Source: an uncultured Megamonas sp. (lineage in GTDB: Bacteria > Bacillota_C > Negativicutes > Selenomonadales > Selenomonadaceae). Taken from it: a stretch of 28,992 bases of DNA. Position 1 is the first letter of the stretch; each line of letters opens with the position of its first letter. Positions 7,541 through 16,007 of the stretch are shown here, piece by piece. Position numbers and translations under genes: made by a program. The notes below the pieces were generated by a model. It saw only the letters and a program-made list of their open reading frames with translations. It had not been told where the DNA came from and ran no database searches. The DNA lies in assembly GCA_900556715.1 (NCBI GenBank), contig USPM01000012.1, positions 1 through 28,992 of the forward strand. The letters are read 5' to 3'.

Positions 7541-8827
7541 TTATTGTCTATATTCAAATTCCATTTCGCCAATATATACAGTATCTCCTTCTTTTATGCC
7601 TTTAGCACGAAGTTTTTCATCAATACCTTTTAATCTCCAAATATATTGGAAACGGCGAATGGCTTCATCATTGCCAAAGTTAGTCATAGCAACGAGTTTT
7701 TCTAAAGATTTACCAGAAACGATAAAGCCTTGACCTGTCATATCACGTTTGATAGTGATATCATCAGCATCATCTTCTTGGGCATTGTAAATTTTTTCTG
7801 CATTATCTTCTTCATCTACTTCTTCAACATAATCTTGAAGCATTTGATATACATAACGCATTAAATCTTGAAGACCTTCTTTAGTAGCAGCAGATACAGG
7901 GAATACTTTTAAGCCTTCTTTTTCAGCCATTTCTTGAATTCTAGTTAAGTTTTCACTAGCTTGTGGTAAATCAAGTTTATTAGCTGCGATTACTTGATGA
8001 CGTTTAGCAAGTTTTGGACTGTATAAAGCTAATTCTTTATTTATTTTGTAGAAATCTTCTACAGGGTCGCGTCCTTCAATACCAGAAGCATCTAAAACGT
8101 GAACAATAACTTTTGTGCGTTCAATATGACGCAAGAAATCATGGCCAAGACCAACACCTTCAGAAGCACCTTCGATGAGACCTGGAATATCAGCCATGAC
8201 AAAGTTTTGAGTATCACCGAGACTTACTACACCTAAAACTGGTGTGATCGTAGTGAAGTGATAATCAGCAATTTCAGGGCGAGCTGCTGATACGCTAGCG
8301 ATGATACTGGATTTACCGACACTTGGATAACCTACTAGACCAACATCAGCCAATAATTTCAATTCTAAAAGAAGTGTTCTACCTTCGCCAGGTTCACCGA
8401 GTTCAGCAAATGTAGGAGCACGGTTGGCACTAGTGGCGAATTTTGCATTTCCACGACCACCACGACCGCCTTTAGCTACGATTGCTTCATCACCTTCATT
8501 TACAAGGTCTGCTAAAACTTCACCAGTTTCAGCATCTTTGACTAAAGTACCAGCTGGTACTTTGATGATGCATTGAGGTGCATTTTTACCATATTGGTTT
8601 TTTATGTCACCATTGCCACCATTTTTACCAACGAATTTACGATGATAACGGAAATCTAAAAGAGTGTTCATATTGCGGTCAACTTTTAAAATAACATCGG
8701 CACCACGACCGCCGTCACCACCACTTGGACCGCCTTTAGGAACGAATTTTTCACGACGAAAGGCAGATTTTCCGTGTCCGCCGTCGCCTGCTTTTACAAT
8801 AATTTTAGTTCTGTCAATAAATTGCAT
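7541..8827 (-). CDS. obg: Obg GTPase (CgtA)
   Basis: A 428-residue ribosome-associated GTPase with three domains. Residues 1-157 form the glycine-rich Obg fold (KAGDGGHGKSAFRREKFVPK and later Gly-Asn repeats). Residues about 158-330 form the G domain: G1 GYPSVGKS at 166-173, G3 DIPGLIEGA, and G4 NKLD. Residues about 345-428 form the C-terminal OCT domain, present in many Gram-positive Obg proteins. It acts in 50S assembly and stress control. Start ATG at 8827 has AGGTAGG upstream. It is the first gene of the minus-strand block and has a good promoter at 8902-8930. Confidence 0.97.
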   Translation of the reverse strand: MQFIDRTKIIVKAGDGGHGKSAFRREKFVPKGGPSGGDGGRGADVILKVDRNMNTLLDFRYHRKFVGKNGGNGDIKNQYGKNAPQCIIKVPAGTLVKDAETGEVLADLVNEGDEAIVAKGGRGGRGNAKFATSANRAPTFAELGEPGEGRTLLLELKLLADVGLVGYPSVGKSSIIASVSAARPEIADYHFTTITPVLGVVSLGDTQNFVMADIPGLIEGASEGVGLGHDFLRHIERTKVIVHVLDASGIEGRDPVEDFYKINKELALYSPKLAKRHQVIAANKLDLPQASENLTRIQEMAEKEGLKVFPVSAATKEGLQDLMRYVYQMLQDYVEEVDEEDNAEKIYNAQEDDADDITIKRDMTGQGFIVSGKSLEKLVAMTNFGNDEAIRRFQYIWRLKGIDEKLRAKGIKEGDTVYIGEMEFEYRQ

Positions 8828-8901
8828 TTTTGCCTACCTTATTAATAAATTAAAATAAAATGAAAAATAATCATAAAAAAACAAAATACTCTATGGCACT
8901 A

Positions 8902-8930
8902 AACATACCAAAAAAACAATAATTTGTAAA
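8902..8930 (-). promoter_or_regulatory. Predicted sigma-70 promoter for obg
   Basis: Reading on the minus strand, TTTACA (8930-8925), a 17-base spacer and TATGTT (8907-8902), with TGG just before the -10 (extended -10 form). The obg ATG lies 75 bases downstream of the -10. Confidence 0.6.
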
Positions 8931-8983
8931 GAGTATAGCAAGTTTGTAGTATAATATAAATAGGATAGGTTTTGCAAGTATAA

Positions 8984-9012
8984 TTGATAGATATTTCATT
9001 GATGTATATAAG
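8984..9012 (+). promoter_or_regulatory. Predicted sigma-70 promoter for the TagA-like gene
   Basis: TTGATA (8984-8989), a 17-base spacer and TATAAG (9007-9012). An additional TATAAT at 8950-8955 lacks a well-spaced -35. Together with the obg promoter this makes a divergent promoter region. Confidence 0.5.
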
Positions 9013-9083
9013 TCTTTATGTTAAAATATATATTTGTTAATTGTGGACTTTATCATAAAAAGTATAAAAAAGGAGAGTTTCTC

Positions 9084-9812
9084 TTGGAGTTTCGTAAGGC
9101 GGATATATTAGGAGTAAAAGTTGCAGCATTAACCATGAATGATGCAGTTAATATAGCTGAGAAATTTATGGATAGTAAAAAACCTCATTTGATAGCTACA
9201 GCGAATGCAGAAATGATCATGCGAGCAACACATGATGCTGAATTAAAAGATATTTTAAATACAGCTGACTTAGTAGTACCAGATGGTGCAGGTACAGTAT
9301 GGGCATCTAATTATTTAGGTGTGCAAATGCCAGAAAGAGTAGCCGGTTTTGATTTAGTGCAAGAATTATTTGCTAATGCTCCAGCAAAGAAAAGACGTAT
9401 ATTTTTCTTTGGCTCTGCTCCAGGTGTAGCTGAAAAAGCAAAAGCAAAGGCAGAGAGTGATTATCCAGGTATTCAAATCGTTGGTGTACGAGATGGATTT
9501 TTTAAAGCTGAAGATGAAGAAGAAATTATTGCTCAAATCAAAGAAGCTAAACCAGATTTATTATTAGCGGCACTTGGTGTACCAAAGCAAGAAAAATGGT
9601 TAAATGCACATATGCAAGAAATTAATTGTCCACTATGTATAGGTGTAGGTGGGACTTTTGATGTTATGGCAGGTGTTATGAAAAGAGCTCCACTATGGAT
9701 GCAAAAAGCAAAATTAGAATGGTTATTTAGAGGAATGTTACAGCCAAAACGCATTGGTAGATTGATGGCTTTACCTAAATTTGTAATGGCGGTAAAAGCT
9801 TCCAAAAAATAA
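9084..9812 (+). CDS. WecG/TagA/CpsF-family glycosyltransferase
   Basis: A 242-residue GT26-family enzyme. In the family, members transfer N-acetylmannosamine or its uronic acid from UDP-sugar to an undecaprenyl-linked GlcNAc during wall teichoic acid, ECA or capsule synthesis. Conserved blocks are visible: TANAEM, VVPDGAGTVWAS, ERVAGFDLV, FFFGSAPGVAEKA, LGVPKQEKWL and GVGGTFDVMAGVMKRAP, with a basic C-terminus suited to membrane docking. I use the TTG at 9084 as start because AAGGAGAG sits 6 bases upstream; an in-frame ATG at 9018 would add 22 residues without homology and with no ribosome site. It is a single gene before the psd operon, which has its own promoter. Family is firm, sugar and acceptor are not. 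Confidence 0.9.
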   Translation: MEFRKADILGVKVAALTMNDAVNIAEKFMDSKKPHLIATANAEMIMRATHDAELKDILNTADLVVPDGAGTVWASNYLGVQMPERVAGFDLVQELFANAPAKKRRIFFFGSAPGVAEKAKAKAESDYPGIQIVGVRDGFFKAEDEEEIIAQIKEAKPDLLLAALGVPKQEKWLNAHMQEINCPLCIGVGGTFDVMAGVMKRAPLWMQKAKLEWLFRGMLQPKRIGRLMALPKFVMAVKASKK

Positions 9813-9845
9813 TAAATAATTAGTGTAAAATATGGCTAGTCTAGA

Positions 9846-9874
9846 TAGACAAACATTTTAGGATAGCATATAAT
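9846..9874 (+). promoter_or_regulatory. Predicted promoter for psd-pssA-glycosyltransferase
   Basis: TAGACA (9846-9851), exactly 17 bases, then the consensus TATAAT (9869-9874), 44 bases before the psd GTG. The overlapping weak palindrome AAACATT/AATGTTT (9851-9876) could be an operator or part of a weak terminator for the gene before. Confidence 0.6.
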
Positions 9875-9917
9875 GTTTCTAAGGGTTTTTTTATAATTTT
9901 TCATAGGAGGGGTTGGA

Positions 9918-10556
9918 GTGTTAAGATTACCCATTGTTAAAGAAGGGTTTCCATTTATTGGGATTGGTGTGGTAGTTACCTTTCTTTTGGGTTATTTTGT
10001 ACATCCTGTAGTTGCTGTTTTTCCTGGAATATTGACATTATTTTTTACGTATTTTTTCCGCAATCCACGTCGTAATATTCCACAGGGAAAAGATCTTTTA
10101 GTATCTCCTGCAGATGGAACAGTGATGGAAGTATTAGATGTAGATAATGATGAGTTTATAAAAGCTCCAGGTCGAAAAGTAGTAATATTTTTATCAGTAT
10201 TCAATGTACATGTAAATCGAAGCCCAATTGCAGGTGAAATAAAATGCCAGCAATACAGTTGTGGAAGATTTGACCCTGCATATAAAAAAGATGTAGGTTT
10301 TGAAAATGAACGTCATATGATTGGCATTGAAAATGGAGATTTACGTATCACAGTAACTCAAATCGCGGGAATTTTAGCCCGTAGAATTGTTTCTTGGGTT
10401 ACTTTGAATGATGGACTTTCTAAAGGTGAATTGTATGGTATGATTCGCTTTGGTTCTTGTACGGAAGTTGTTGTACCGAAAAATGTAGAAATATTAGTAA
10501 AAAAAGGTGACAAAGTTGTCGGCGGGGAAACAATTATCGGGAGGATTAAAGAGTAA
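9918..10556 (+). CDS. psd: Phosphatidylserine decarboxylase proenzyme
   Basis: A 212-residue short-form Psd. It converts phosphatidylserine to phosphatidylethanolamine at the inner membrane. Self-cleavage is expected between Gly179 and Ser180 in MIRFGSCTEVVVP, making the pyruvoyl cofactor on the small subunit. Conserved FNVHVNRSP (about 95-103), with catalytic His, and PADGTV (64-69) are present. Residues 10-48 hold hydrophobic segments that could anchor it. Start is GTG at 9918 with AGGAGGGG close upstream. The stop overlaps the pssA start by one base (TAATG), so the two are coupled. PE synthesis fits a diderm cell. Confidence 0.95.
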   Translation: MLRLPIVKEGFPFIGIGVVVTFLLGYFVHPVVAVFPGILTLFFTYFFRNPRRNIPQGKDLLVSPADGTVMEVLDVDNDEFIKAPGRKVVIFLSVFNVHVNRSPIAGEIKCQQYSCGRFDPAYKKDVGFENERHMIGIENGDLRITVTQIAGILARRIVSWVTLNDGLSKGELYGMIRFGSCTEVVVPKNVEILVKKGDKVVGGETIIGRIKE

Positions 10557-11269
10557 TGAATTATAGAGTAGTCATACCAAATATTTTTACCTCTAGTAAT
10601 TTAGTTTTTGGTATGTGTTCAATTATTTCCACATTTAATGGAAATATGTTTTGGGGAGCTGTATTTATATTATTGGCACTAGTTGCTGATGGATTAGACG
10701 GAAGAACAGCTCGATTTTTTGGTGTTAGCAGTGAAATGGGTAAAGAAATGGATTCTTTATGTGATTGTGTTTCTTTTGGTGCAGCACCTGGATTTTTAGC
10801 ATATAGTTTTGTTATGCATGCATTTGGTTATTTGGGTTGGATTGCTGTGATTTTTTATGCTGTGTGTGGCATGTGGCGATTAGCACGTTTTAATGTAAAT
10901 GCTTCTATAATTCATGGCTATTTCATGGGAGTACCTATTCCAGCTGGCGGTTGTTTAATCGCCACATGGATTTTATTATCCACTCATTTAGGCATTACAC
11001 CAGCTACACAAATTGATGTTTTGGGATATTTTTTACCTATTTTAATCATGTTTGTAGGGTATTTATTGGTTAGCACTTTTAAATATCCAGATTTTAAGGG
11101 CAAAGGCGAAAAAATTAGCAAAGTGGCTTTAGTAATTATTGCTATTTTTGCTATTTGTGTATTGTATTTTGGTCGCGATGCTATAGGATATGCAATTTTA
11201 TTTGATATCTTTATATCTTATGCATTGTTAGGTATTTTGAATACTATATTTTCTCTAGGTCGTAACTAA
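10556..11269 (+). CDS. pssA: CDP-diacylglycerol-serine O-phosphatidyltransferase PssA
   Basis: A 237-residue integral membrane enzyme that makes phosphatidylserine from CDP-diacylglycerol and serine, supplying Psd. The CDP-alcohol phosphotransferase signature is complete: Asp45, Asp48-Gly49, Ala52-Arg53, Gly62, Asp66 and Asp70. Several hydrophobic segments are seen (about 9-45, 75-95, 98-150, 155-180, 195-235). The start ATG overlaps the psd stop. It is followed after 25 bases by a membrane glycosyltransferase in the same direction. Subclass II (membrane type) fits the length. Confidence 0.95.
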   Translation: MNYRVVIPNIFTSSNLVFGMCSIISTFNGNMFWGAVFILLALVADGLDGRTARFFGVSSEMGKEMDSLCDCVSFGAAPGFLAYSFVMHAFGYLGWIAVIFYAVCGMWRLARFNVNASIIHGYFMGVPIPAGGCLIATWILLSTHLGITPATQIDVLGYFLPILIMFVGYLLVSTFKYPDFKGKGEKISKVALVIIAIFAICVLYFGRDAIGYAILFDIFISYALLGILNTIFSLGRN

Positions 11270-11294
11270 AATAAAGAGCTAAAAGGGGATTTAA

Positions 11295-12524
11295 ATGTAT
11301 ATTCTCGATTGGATTATGGTGCCAATACAGATAATAATTTTTTTGTTTACCGTTTATTATTTTTTAATAGGTATAAATGGTTTATGGCGCAAAAAGGAAA
11401 AGAAAATTTTAATACCACAAAAGACTTTTGCAGTAATTGTGGCAGCACATAACGAATCTGCTGTAATTGGTCAATTAGTAGATAATTTAAGAATGTTAGA
11501 TTATCCAAAAGAACTATATGATATTTTTGTAATTGCTGATAACTGTACAGATAATACAGCTCAGATTGCACGCGATTGCGGAGCTATTGTTCATGAACGT
11601 TTTAATGACAAAGAACGTGGTAAAGGTTTTGCAATGGAATGGATGTTTGCTAGATTATTCAAAATGAAGCGTAAATATGATGCAGTAGCGATATTTGATG
11701 CGGATAATCTAGTAGATAAAAGATTTTTATTGGAAATGAATAATCGCTTATGCAAAGGCGATAAATTAGTACAAGGTTATCTTGATGCTAAAAACCCATA
11801 TGATACATGGGTTTCAGGAACATTTGCCATAGCATTTTGGGTTATTGACCATATTTGGCATTTAGCAAAGACAAATATTGGATTATCTTCTGTACTTGGT
11901 GGTACAGGTATGTGTATTACAACAGATGTTTTGAAAAAACATGGTTGGGGTGCTACTTGCCTTGTTGAAGATATGGAATTTACCATGAAGTCTTTAGCAG
12001 AAGGCATAAAAACGACATGGGCTCATGATGCGATTGTTTATGATGAAAAACCACTTACTTTTAAACAGTCTTGGAATCAGCGTAAACGTTGGGCACAAGG
12101 TCAATTTGATGTAGCTCATCGCTTTATTCCAAAGATGTTAAAAGAAGGTATTCGTCGTCGTGATATTCGCATCTTGGATGGATGTTTACATTTATTACAG
12201 CCTCATTTCTTATTGATTTCTACATTCTTTGTTATTTTATCATATGTACAAATGGGCTTAGGTTATCCATTATTTACAAATATTTATCAATTTTTACCAT
12301 CTAGTTTGCTAACAGTAATAACTATGGGACAGTATATATTACCAATTATTATTTTAGCGAAGATACATGTTAAATGGAAAGCATGGTTTTACTTAATCTT
12401 ATATCCAGTGTTTATTTATAGTTGGATTCCAATTGTATTTTTAGGATTTTTAGATAGAAATAAACATGAATGGTCACATACAAAACATACTCGTGCAGTT
12501 AGTTATGATGAATTAACTCGCTAA
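11295..12524 (+). CDS. Membrane GT2-family glycosyltransferase
   Basis: A 409-residue processive-type GT2 enzyme. Residues 1-27 form one transmembrane segment. The cytoplasmic GT-A domain (about 43-270) carries DAD at 135-137, the catalytic VEDMEF (Asp226) and QRKRW (QxxRW, 262-266). Residues about 295-385 hold several transmembrane helices. This layout is shared with poly-N-acetylglucosamine, hyaluronan and cellulose synthase relatives, so a polysaccharide or a lipid-linked sugar is the likely product; the sugar cannot be told from sequence. GGGGAT precedes the ATG. It is the last gene of the psd operon and is followed by a strong terminator. Confidence 0.85.
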   Translation: MYILDWIMVPIQIIIFLFTVYYFLIGINGLWRKKEKKILIPQKTFAVIVAAHNESAVIGQLVDNLRMLDYPKELYDIFVIADNCTDNTAQIARDCGAIVHERFNDKERGKGFAMEWMFARLFKMKRKYDAVAIFDADNLVDKRFLLEMNNRLCKGDKLVQGYLDAKNPYDTWVSGTFAIAFWVIDHIWHLAKTNIGLSSVLGGTGMCITTDVLKKHGWGATCLVEDMEFTMKSLAEGIKTTWAHDAIVYDEKPLTFKQSWNQRKRWAQGQFDVAHRFIPKMLKEGIRRRDIRILDGCLHLLQPHFLLISTFFVILSYVQMGLGYPLFTNIYQFLPSSLLTVITMGQYILPIIILAKIHVKWKAWFYLILYPVFIYSWIPIVFLGFLDRNKHEWSHTKHTRAVSYDELTR

Positions 12525-12530
12525 TATAAA

Positions 12531-12564
12531 AAGAACTATTAGTTAAATCTAATAGTTCTTTTTT
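12531..12564 (+). terminator. Rho-independent terminator after the GT2 gene
   Basis: A perfect 12-bp stem, AAGAACTATTAG (12531-12542) and CTAATAGTTCTT (12549-12560), with a 6-base loop and a T run to 12564. It ends the psd-pssA-GT transcript. Confidence 0.92.
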
Positions 12565-12601
12565 GACTATATGATTAAATTTGAGATAGAGAGAATAGAC
12601 T

Positions 12602-13996
12602 ATGGAAAATAATACATTATATCAGATGGAGATTATACTGCAAAAACAAAAAGATTTTTTTAGGCAGGGTAATACTTTAGACTATGATTTTCGAGTAGAA
12701 CAATTAAACAAGTTAAAAAAATCTATTTTAAAATATGAGAAAGACATAGAGCAGGCTCTATTTTTAGATTTAGGAAAAAGTAGCTTTGAAAGTTATGAAT
12801 CTGAAATAGGTTTTGTATTGGCGAGCATTAATTATGCTAAAAAGAATTTAAAAAGCTGGATAAAGCCTATAAAAGTGAAGACACCAAGATATTTATTTAA
12901 ATCTCAAAGTAAAATAGAGCCAAATCCTTATGGTACAGTATTGATCATAGGGCCATATAATTATCCTTTGCAATTATTGATTGAACCATTGATTGGAGCT
13001 ATATCAGCTGGAAATTGTGCGATGCTCAGTATATCGGATTTAGTATCTAATACGGCAAGGCTTATACGTCATATAATAAATGAAACTTTTGCTACTGAAT
13101 ATATTTATTGTTTTATAGGTGGAGAAAAAAATAATAAATTATTGTTGGAATGTAATTTTGATTATATATTTTTTACAGGAAGTACAAATGTTGGAAAATA
13201 TGTAATGAAAAAAGCTAGTGAAAAGTTGATACCAGTGACTTTAGAATTAGGTGGGAAAAGTCCTGTTATCGTAGATGATACAGCTAAATTAAATGTAGCT
13301 GTGAAGAGAATTGTTTGGGGTAAATTTTTAAATGTAGGTCAAACTTGTGTAGCTCCTGATTATATTTTTATAGAAAGAAATATAAAAGAGGATTTTATTG
13401 AAAAATTAAAGCAAACAATTGTAAAATTTTATGGTAAAGATATAGTGAACAATCCTGATTATGGGAGAATTGTTAATAAACGTCATTTTGCTAGATTAAA
13501 AAATATTTTAGTAAAAGATAAAGATTATATAATCTATGGTGGAAACTTAGATGAAGAGAAGCTTTATATAGGGCCTACTTTGATTTGTGCAGATACATGG
13601 GAAATAGCATCTATGCAAGAGGAAATATTTGGGCCTATTTTACCAATATTGACATATGATAGAATTGAAGATGTAATTTCATTTTTGCAAAATAAAGAAA
13701 AACCATTGGCTTTATATATTTTTAGTGAAGATAAAGATTTTATAGAATATATACTTAGCTTTACTAATTCGGGTGGTGTAGCTATAAATGATACTATAAA
13801 TCATATAACAAATCCTAATTTACCTTTTGGCGGTGTGGGAAAATCTGGCATGGGCATGTATCATGGAAAATATAGTTTTTTAACTTTTTCTTATCAGAGA
13901 AGTATTTTGAAGCGAAGTACAAGTGTAAATTTAAGCCTTATTTTTCCACCATTTAATAAGTTAAAAGCTATATTAGTTCGTTATTTTTTGAAATAG
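12602..13996 (+). CDS. Class 3-like aldehyde dehydrogenase with altered cofactor motif
   Basis: A 464-residue NAD(P)-dependent aldehyde dehydrogenase, close in length and layout to class 3/fatty aldehyde enzymes. Catalytic Cys249 (GQTCVAP), general-base Glu215 (LELGGKS) and Asn120 (GPYNYP) are present, as are FTGSTNVGK (191-199), EEIFGPI and PFGGVGKSG. Residues about 440-464 form the hydrophobic/basic class 3 tail. Odd point: the usual KPSE near residue 145, whose Lys contacts the cofactor, reads SISD (143-146). The ribosome site is weak (GAGAG). It stands alone between a terminator and the queD promoter. Substrate cannot be stated. Confidence 0.88.
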   Translation: MENNTLYQMEIILQKQKDFFRQGNTLDYDFRVEQLNKLKKSILKYEKDIEQALFLDLGKSSFESYESEIGFVLASINYAKKNLKSWIKPIKVKTPRYLFKSQSKIEPNPYGTVLIIGPYNYPLQLLIEPLIGAISAGNCAMLSISDLVSNTARLIRHIINETFATEYIYCFIGGEKNNKLLLECNFDYIFFTGSTNVGKYVMKKASEKLIPVTLELGGKSPVIVDDTAKLNVAVKRIVWGKFLNVGQTCVAPDYIFIERNIKEDFIEKLKQTIVKFYGKDIVNNPDYGRIVNKRHFARLKNILVKDKDYIIYGGNLDEEKLYIGPTLICADTWEIASMQEEIFGPILPILTYDRIEDVISFLQNKEKPLALYIFSEDKDFIEYILSFTNSGGVAINDTINHITNPNLPFGGVGKSGMGMYHGKYSFLTFSYQRSILKRSTSVNLSLIFPPFNKLKAILVRYFLK

Positions 13997-14051
13997 ATTT
14001 TCGTAAATTTATAACTATATGAGGATAAGATTTTTATAGTGGATAAATATA

Positions 14052-14060
14052 TGGTATAAT
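14052..14060 (+). promoter_or_regulatory. Predicted extended -10 promoter for queD
   Basis: TGG followed directly by consensus TATAAT (14055-14060); no good -35 is seen, as is usual for extended -10 promoters. It is 41 bases before the queD start. Confidence 0.5.
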
Positions 14061-14100
14061 TTTTATATTGATTTTATTAATTATAGAGGAGGAAATTTTT

Positions 14101-14478
14101 TTGTTTGAATTAGTAGTTAATGGAGCTTTTGAAGCAGCTCATCGTTTAGTAGATTATCCTGGAAAATGCAATAGATTACACGGTCATAGCTGGATCGTAG
14201 AAATGTCTGTCAGTGGAGATAAATTAGATAATATTGGTATGGTTGCAGATTTTAAAGTATTAAAATCTATGTTAATGGAAGTATTAGATGCTATGGACCA
14301 TCAATATTTAAATGAATTACCTCAATTTAAAGAAATAAATCCAACAGCAGAACATTTGGCTAAATATATTTATGAAACAATTGAAGCTAATGATTTATTT
14401 AAAGGCAATTGCAATTTGAATTATATAAAAGTATGGGAATCACCAAAGGCGGCAGTTATTTATAGAAAGGATGCTTAA
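14101..14478 (+). CDS. queD: 6-carboxytetrahydropterin synthase QueD
   Basis: A 125-residue member of the 6-pyruvoyltetrahydropterin synthase family. It converts dihydroneopterin triphosphate to 6-carboxytetrahydropterin, an early queuosine step. The zinc ligands His14, His27 and His29 (AAHRL, LHGHS) and the catalytic Cys23 are present, then DHQYLNE and PTAEHLA with downstream catalytic residues, and the family ending WESPKAAVIY. Start is TTG at 14101 with GAGGAGG eight bases upstream; an upstream in-frame TTG at 14068 would place the ribosome site within the gene. It is adjacent to queE; queC and queF are not in view. Confidence 0.93.
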   Translation: MFELVVNGAFEAAHRLVDYPGKCNRLHGHSWIVEMSVSGDKLDNIGMVADFKVLKSMLMEVLDAMDHQYLNELPQFKEINPTAEHLAKYIYETIEANDLFKGNCNLNYIKVWESPKAAVIYRKDA

Positions 14479-14479
14479 T

Positions 14480-15220
14480 TTGCGAGCAGGAATATCAGAA
14501 ATTTTTTCCTCTATTCAAGGTGAAGGAAAATATGTAGGTTGTAGGCAATTATTTATTCGCCTTATTGGTTGCAATATGGATTGTCCTTATTGTGATACAG
14601 ATAAATTAGCTCATGATAATTTGGTGCCATGTGTTTTAGAAAAATGTGAGGGTTATGAGGGCAGTTTAAAATTAAATAATCCTTTAGATTTAGATGAGGT
14701 AATGCCTTATATCAATTACCGTCTACAACAGCCTCACCACTCTATCAGTATTACAGGTGGAGAACCATTATTATATCCAAAGGTCATTTTAGAATTAGCT
14801 AAAACTTTAAAGCCATTATCTATACCGTTATTTTTAGAGACAAATGGAACATTGGTAAAACAATTAGCTCAAGTTATTGATGCAATAGATATAATCAGTA
14901 TGGATATAAAATTGCCAAGTGATATTGGTAAAGCTTATTGGCAAGAACATGAAGAATTTTTAAAATTGGCTAGTAAAAAAGATGTTTATGTAAAAATTGT
15001 AGTTTCTAATGAGTCTACAGCTGAAGATTTTGAAAAAGCATTATCCATCATAAAAAATATTGATGAAAATATTTTATTAGTTTTACAGCCAATTACACCA
15101 TTAGGAGGATTGCATGAAGCTCCTCCAGAAAAAATGCTTAAATGGCAAACTAGAGCAATGCAAGAATTGAAAAATGTTAGAGTAATACCACAAACTCATA
15201 AAATGATGAACCAATTATAA
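14480..15220 (+). CDS. queE: 7-carboxy-7-deazaguanine synthase QueE
   Basis: A 246-residue radical SAM enzyme that rearranges 6-carboxytetrahydropterin to 7-carboxy-7-deazaguanine. The cluster motif CxxxCxxC is Cys31, Cys35, Cys38 in CNMDCPYC; IQGEGKYVG near the start and SITGGEPLL are typical QueE blocks. I favour the TTG at 14480 with AAAGGA 8 bases upstream; the ATG at 14471, three codons earlier, directly abuts that site and would overlap queD by 8 bases. Residues about 44-70 form an insertion absent from the shortest QueE forms, with two more Cys. It lies right behind queD, and surE follows 16 bases later. Confidence 0.93.
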   Translation: MRAGISEIFSSIQGEGKYVGCRQLFIRLIGCNMDCPYCDTDKLAHDNLVPCVLEKCEGYEGSLKLNNPLDLDEVMPYINYRLQQPHHSISITGGEPLLYPKVILELAKTLKPLSIPLFLETNGTLVKQLAQVIDAIDIISMDIKLPSDIGKAYWQEHEEFLKLASKKDVYVKIVVSNESTAEDFEKALSIIKNIDENILLVLQPITPLGGLHEAPPEKMLKWQTRAMQELKNVRVIPQTHKMMNQL

Positions 15221-15236
15221 TATTGATGAGGTTTTT

Positions 15237-16007
15237 ATGAAGATTTTATTAGTTAACGATGATGGCATAAAAGCCGAAGGATTAAAAGCTATAGCTAAAG
15301 AATTATCTTTAAAACATGAAGTTTTTATTGTAGCACCGATGACAGAGCAAAGCGGGATGTCGCAGGCTCTGACTATGGGTGTGCCTTTGCGTGTGCAGTC
15401 TGTAGATATGAATATGGAAAATGTAACAGCTTATGCTATTGATGGAACACCAGCAGATTGTACTAAATTAGCTTTAGAATTTTTATTAAAAGAAAAACCA
15501 GACTTGATAATTTCTGGTATAAATAATGGAGCTAATTTGGGAACAGATGTGCTTTATTCAGGAACCGTAGGAGCGGCTTTAGAAGGATATAATCATAAAA
15601 TATCTTCTATGGCCGTTTCTGTATCTAGTAAATCAAATATATCTTTTTTGACAATTGCTAAAGTGATGGCAGATAGGATTAATTATTTTTATAATACTGA
15701 TAAATTATTTATGTATAATATAAACTTTCCTAAAGACTTGAAAGATAATAAAATAAAATTTGTATTCACTAAACATGGGCGTCGCATTTATGAAAATGAA
15801 TTTGATGCTGTAATATTGGAAGATGGTTCTATAGCATATAAGATGCAAGGACGAGCTAAAGATATCGGTAATGATGAATTTACGGATATTGAAGTTGTAA
15901 AAAAAGGCTATATATCAGTTACACCTTTGCAGATAGAGCGTACTGATTTTAGTAAATTAGAAAACTTAAATAATTTAGGAGGAATTCTTAATGAAATCAA
16001 TAATTAA
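15237..16007 (+). CDS. surE: 5'/3'-nucleotidase SurE
   Basis: A 256-residue metal-dependent nucleoside monophosphate phosphatase. Family residues are clear: LLVNDDGI with the metal-binding Asp8-Asp9, APMTEQSGMSQALT, YAIDGTPADC, and DLIISGINNGANLG with a metal-binding Asn. The length is normal. The ATG follows GATGAGG with short spacing. Its last 17 bases overlap ahcY, whose ribosome site AGGAGG lies inside surE, so the pair is co-transcribed and possibly coupled. Nucleotide salvage next to S-adenosylhomocysteine recycling is plausible. Confidence 0.95.
   Translation: MKILLVNDDGIKAEGLKAIAKELSLKHEVFIVAPMTEQSGMSQALTMGVPLRVQSVDMNMENVTAYAIDGTPADCTKLALEFLLKEKPDLIISGINNGANLGTDVLYSGTVGAALEGYNHKISSMAVSVSSKSNISFLTIAKVMADRINYFYNTDKLFMYNINFPKDLKDNKIKFVFTKHGRRIYENEFDAVILEDGSIAYKMQGRAKDIGNDEFTDIEVVKKGYISVTPLQIERTDFSKLENLNNLGGILNEINN

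Noticed and set aside
9018..9083. N-terminal extension of the TagA-like protein from the ATG at 9018
   Set aside because: No ribosome site, overlaps the promoter region, and a TTG with AAGGAGAG at 9084 starts at the family's normal N-terminus.
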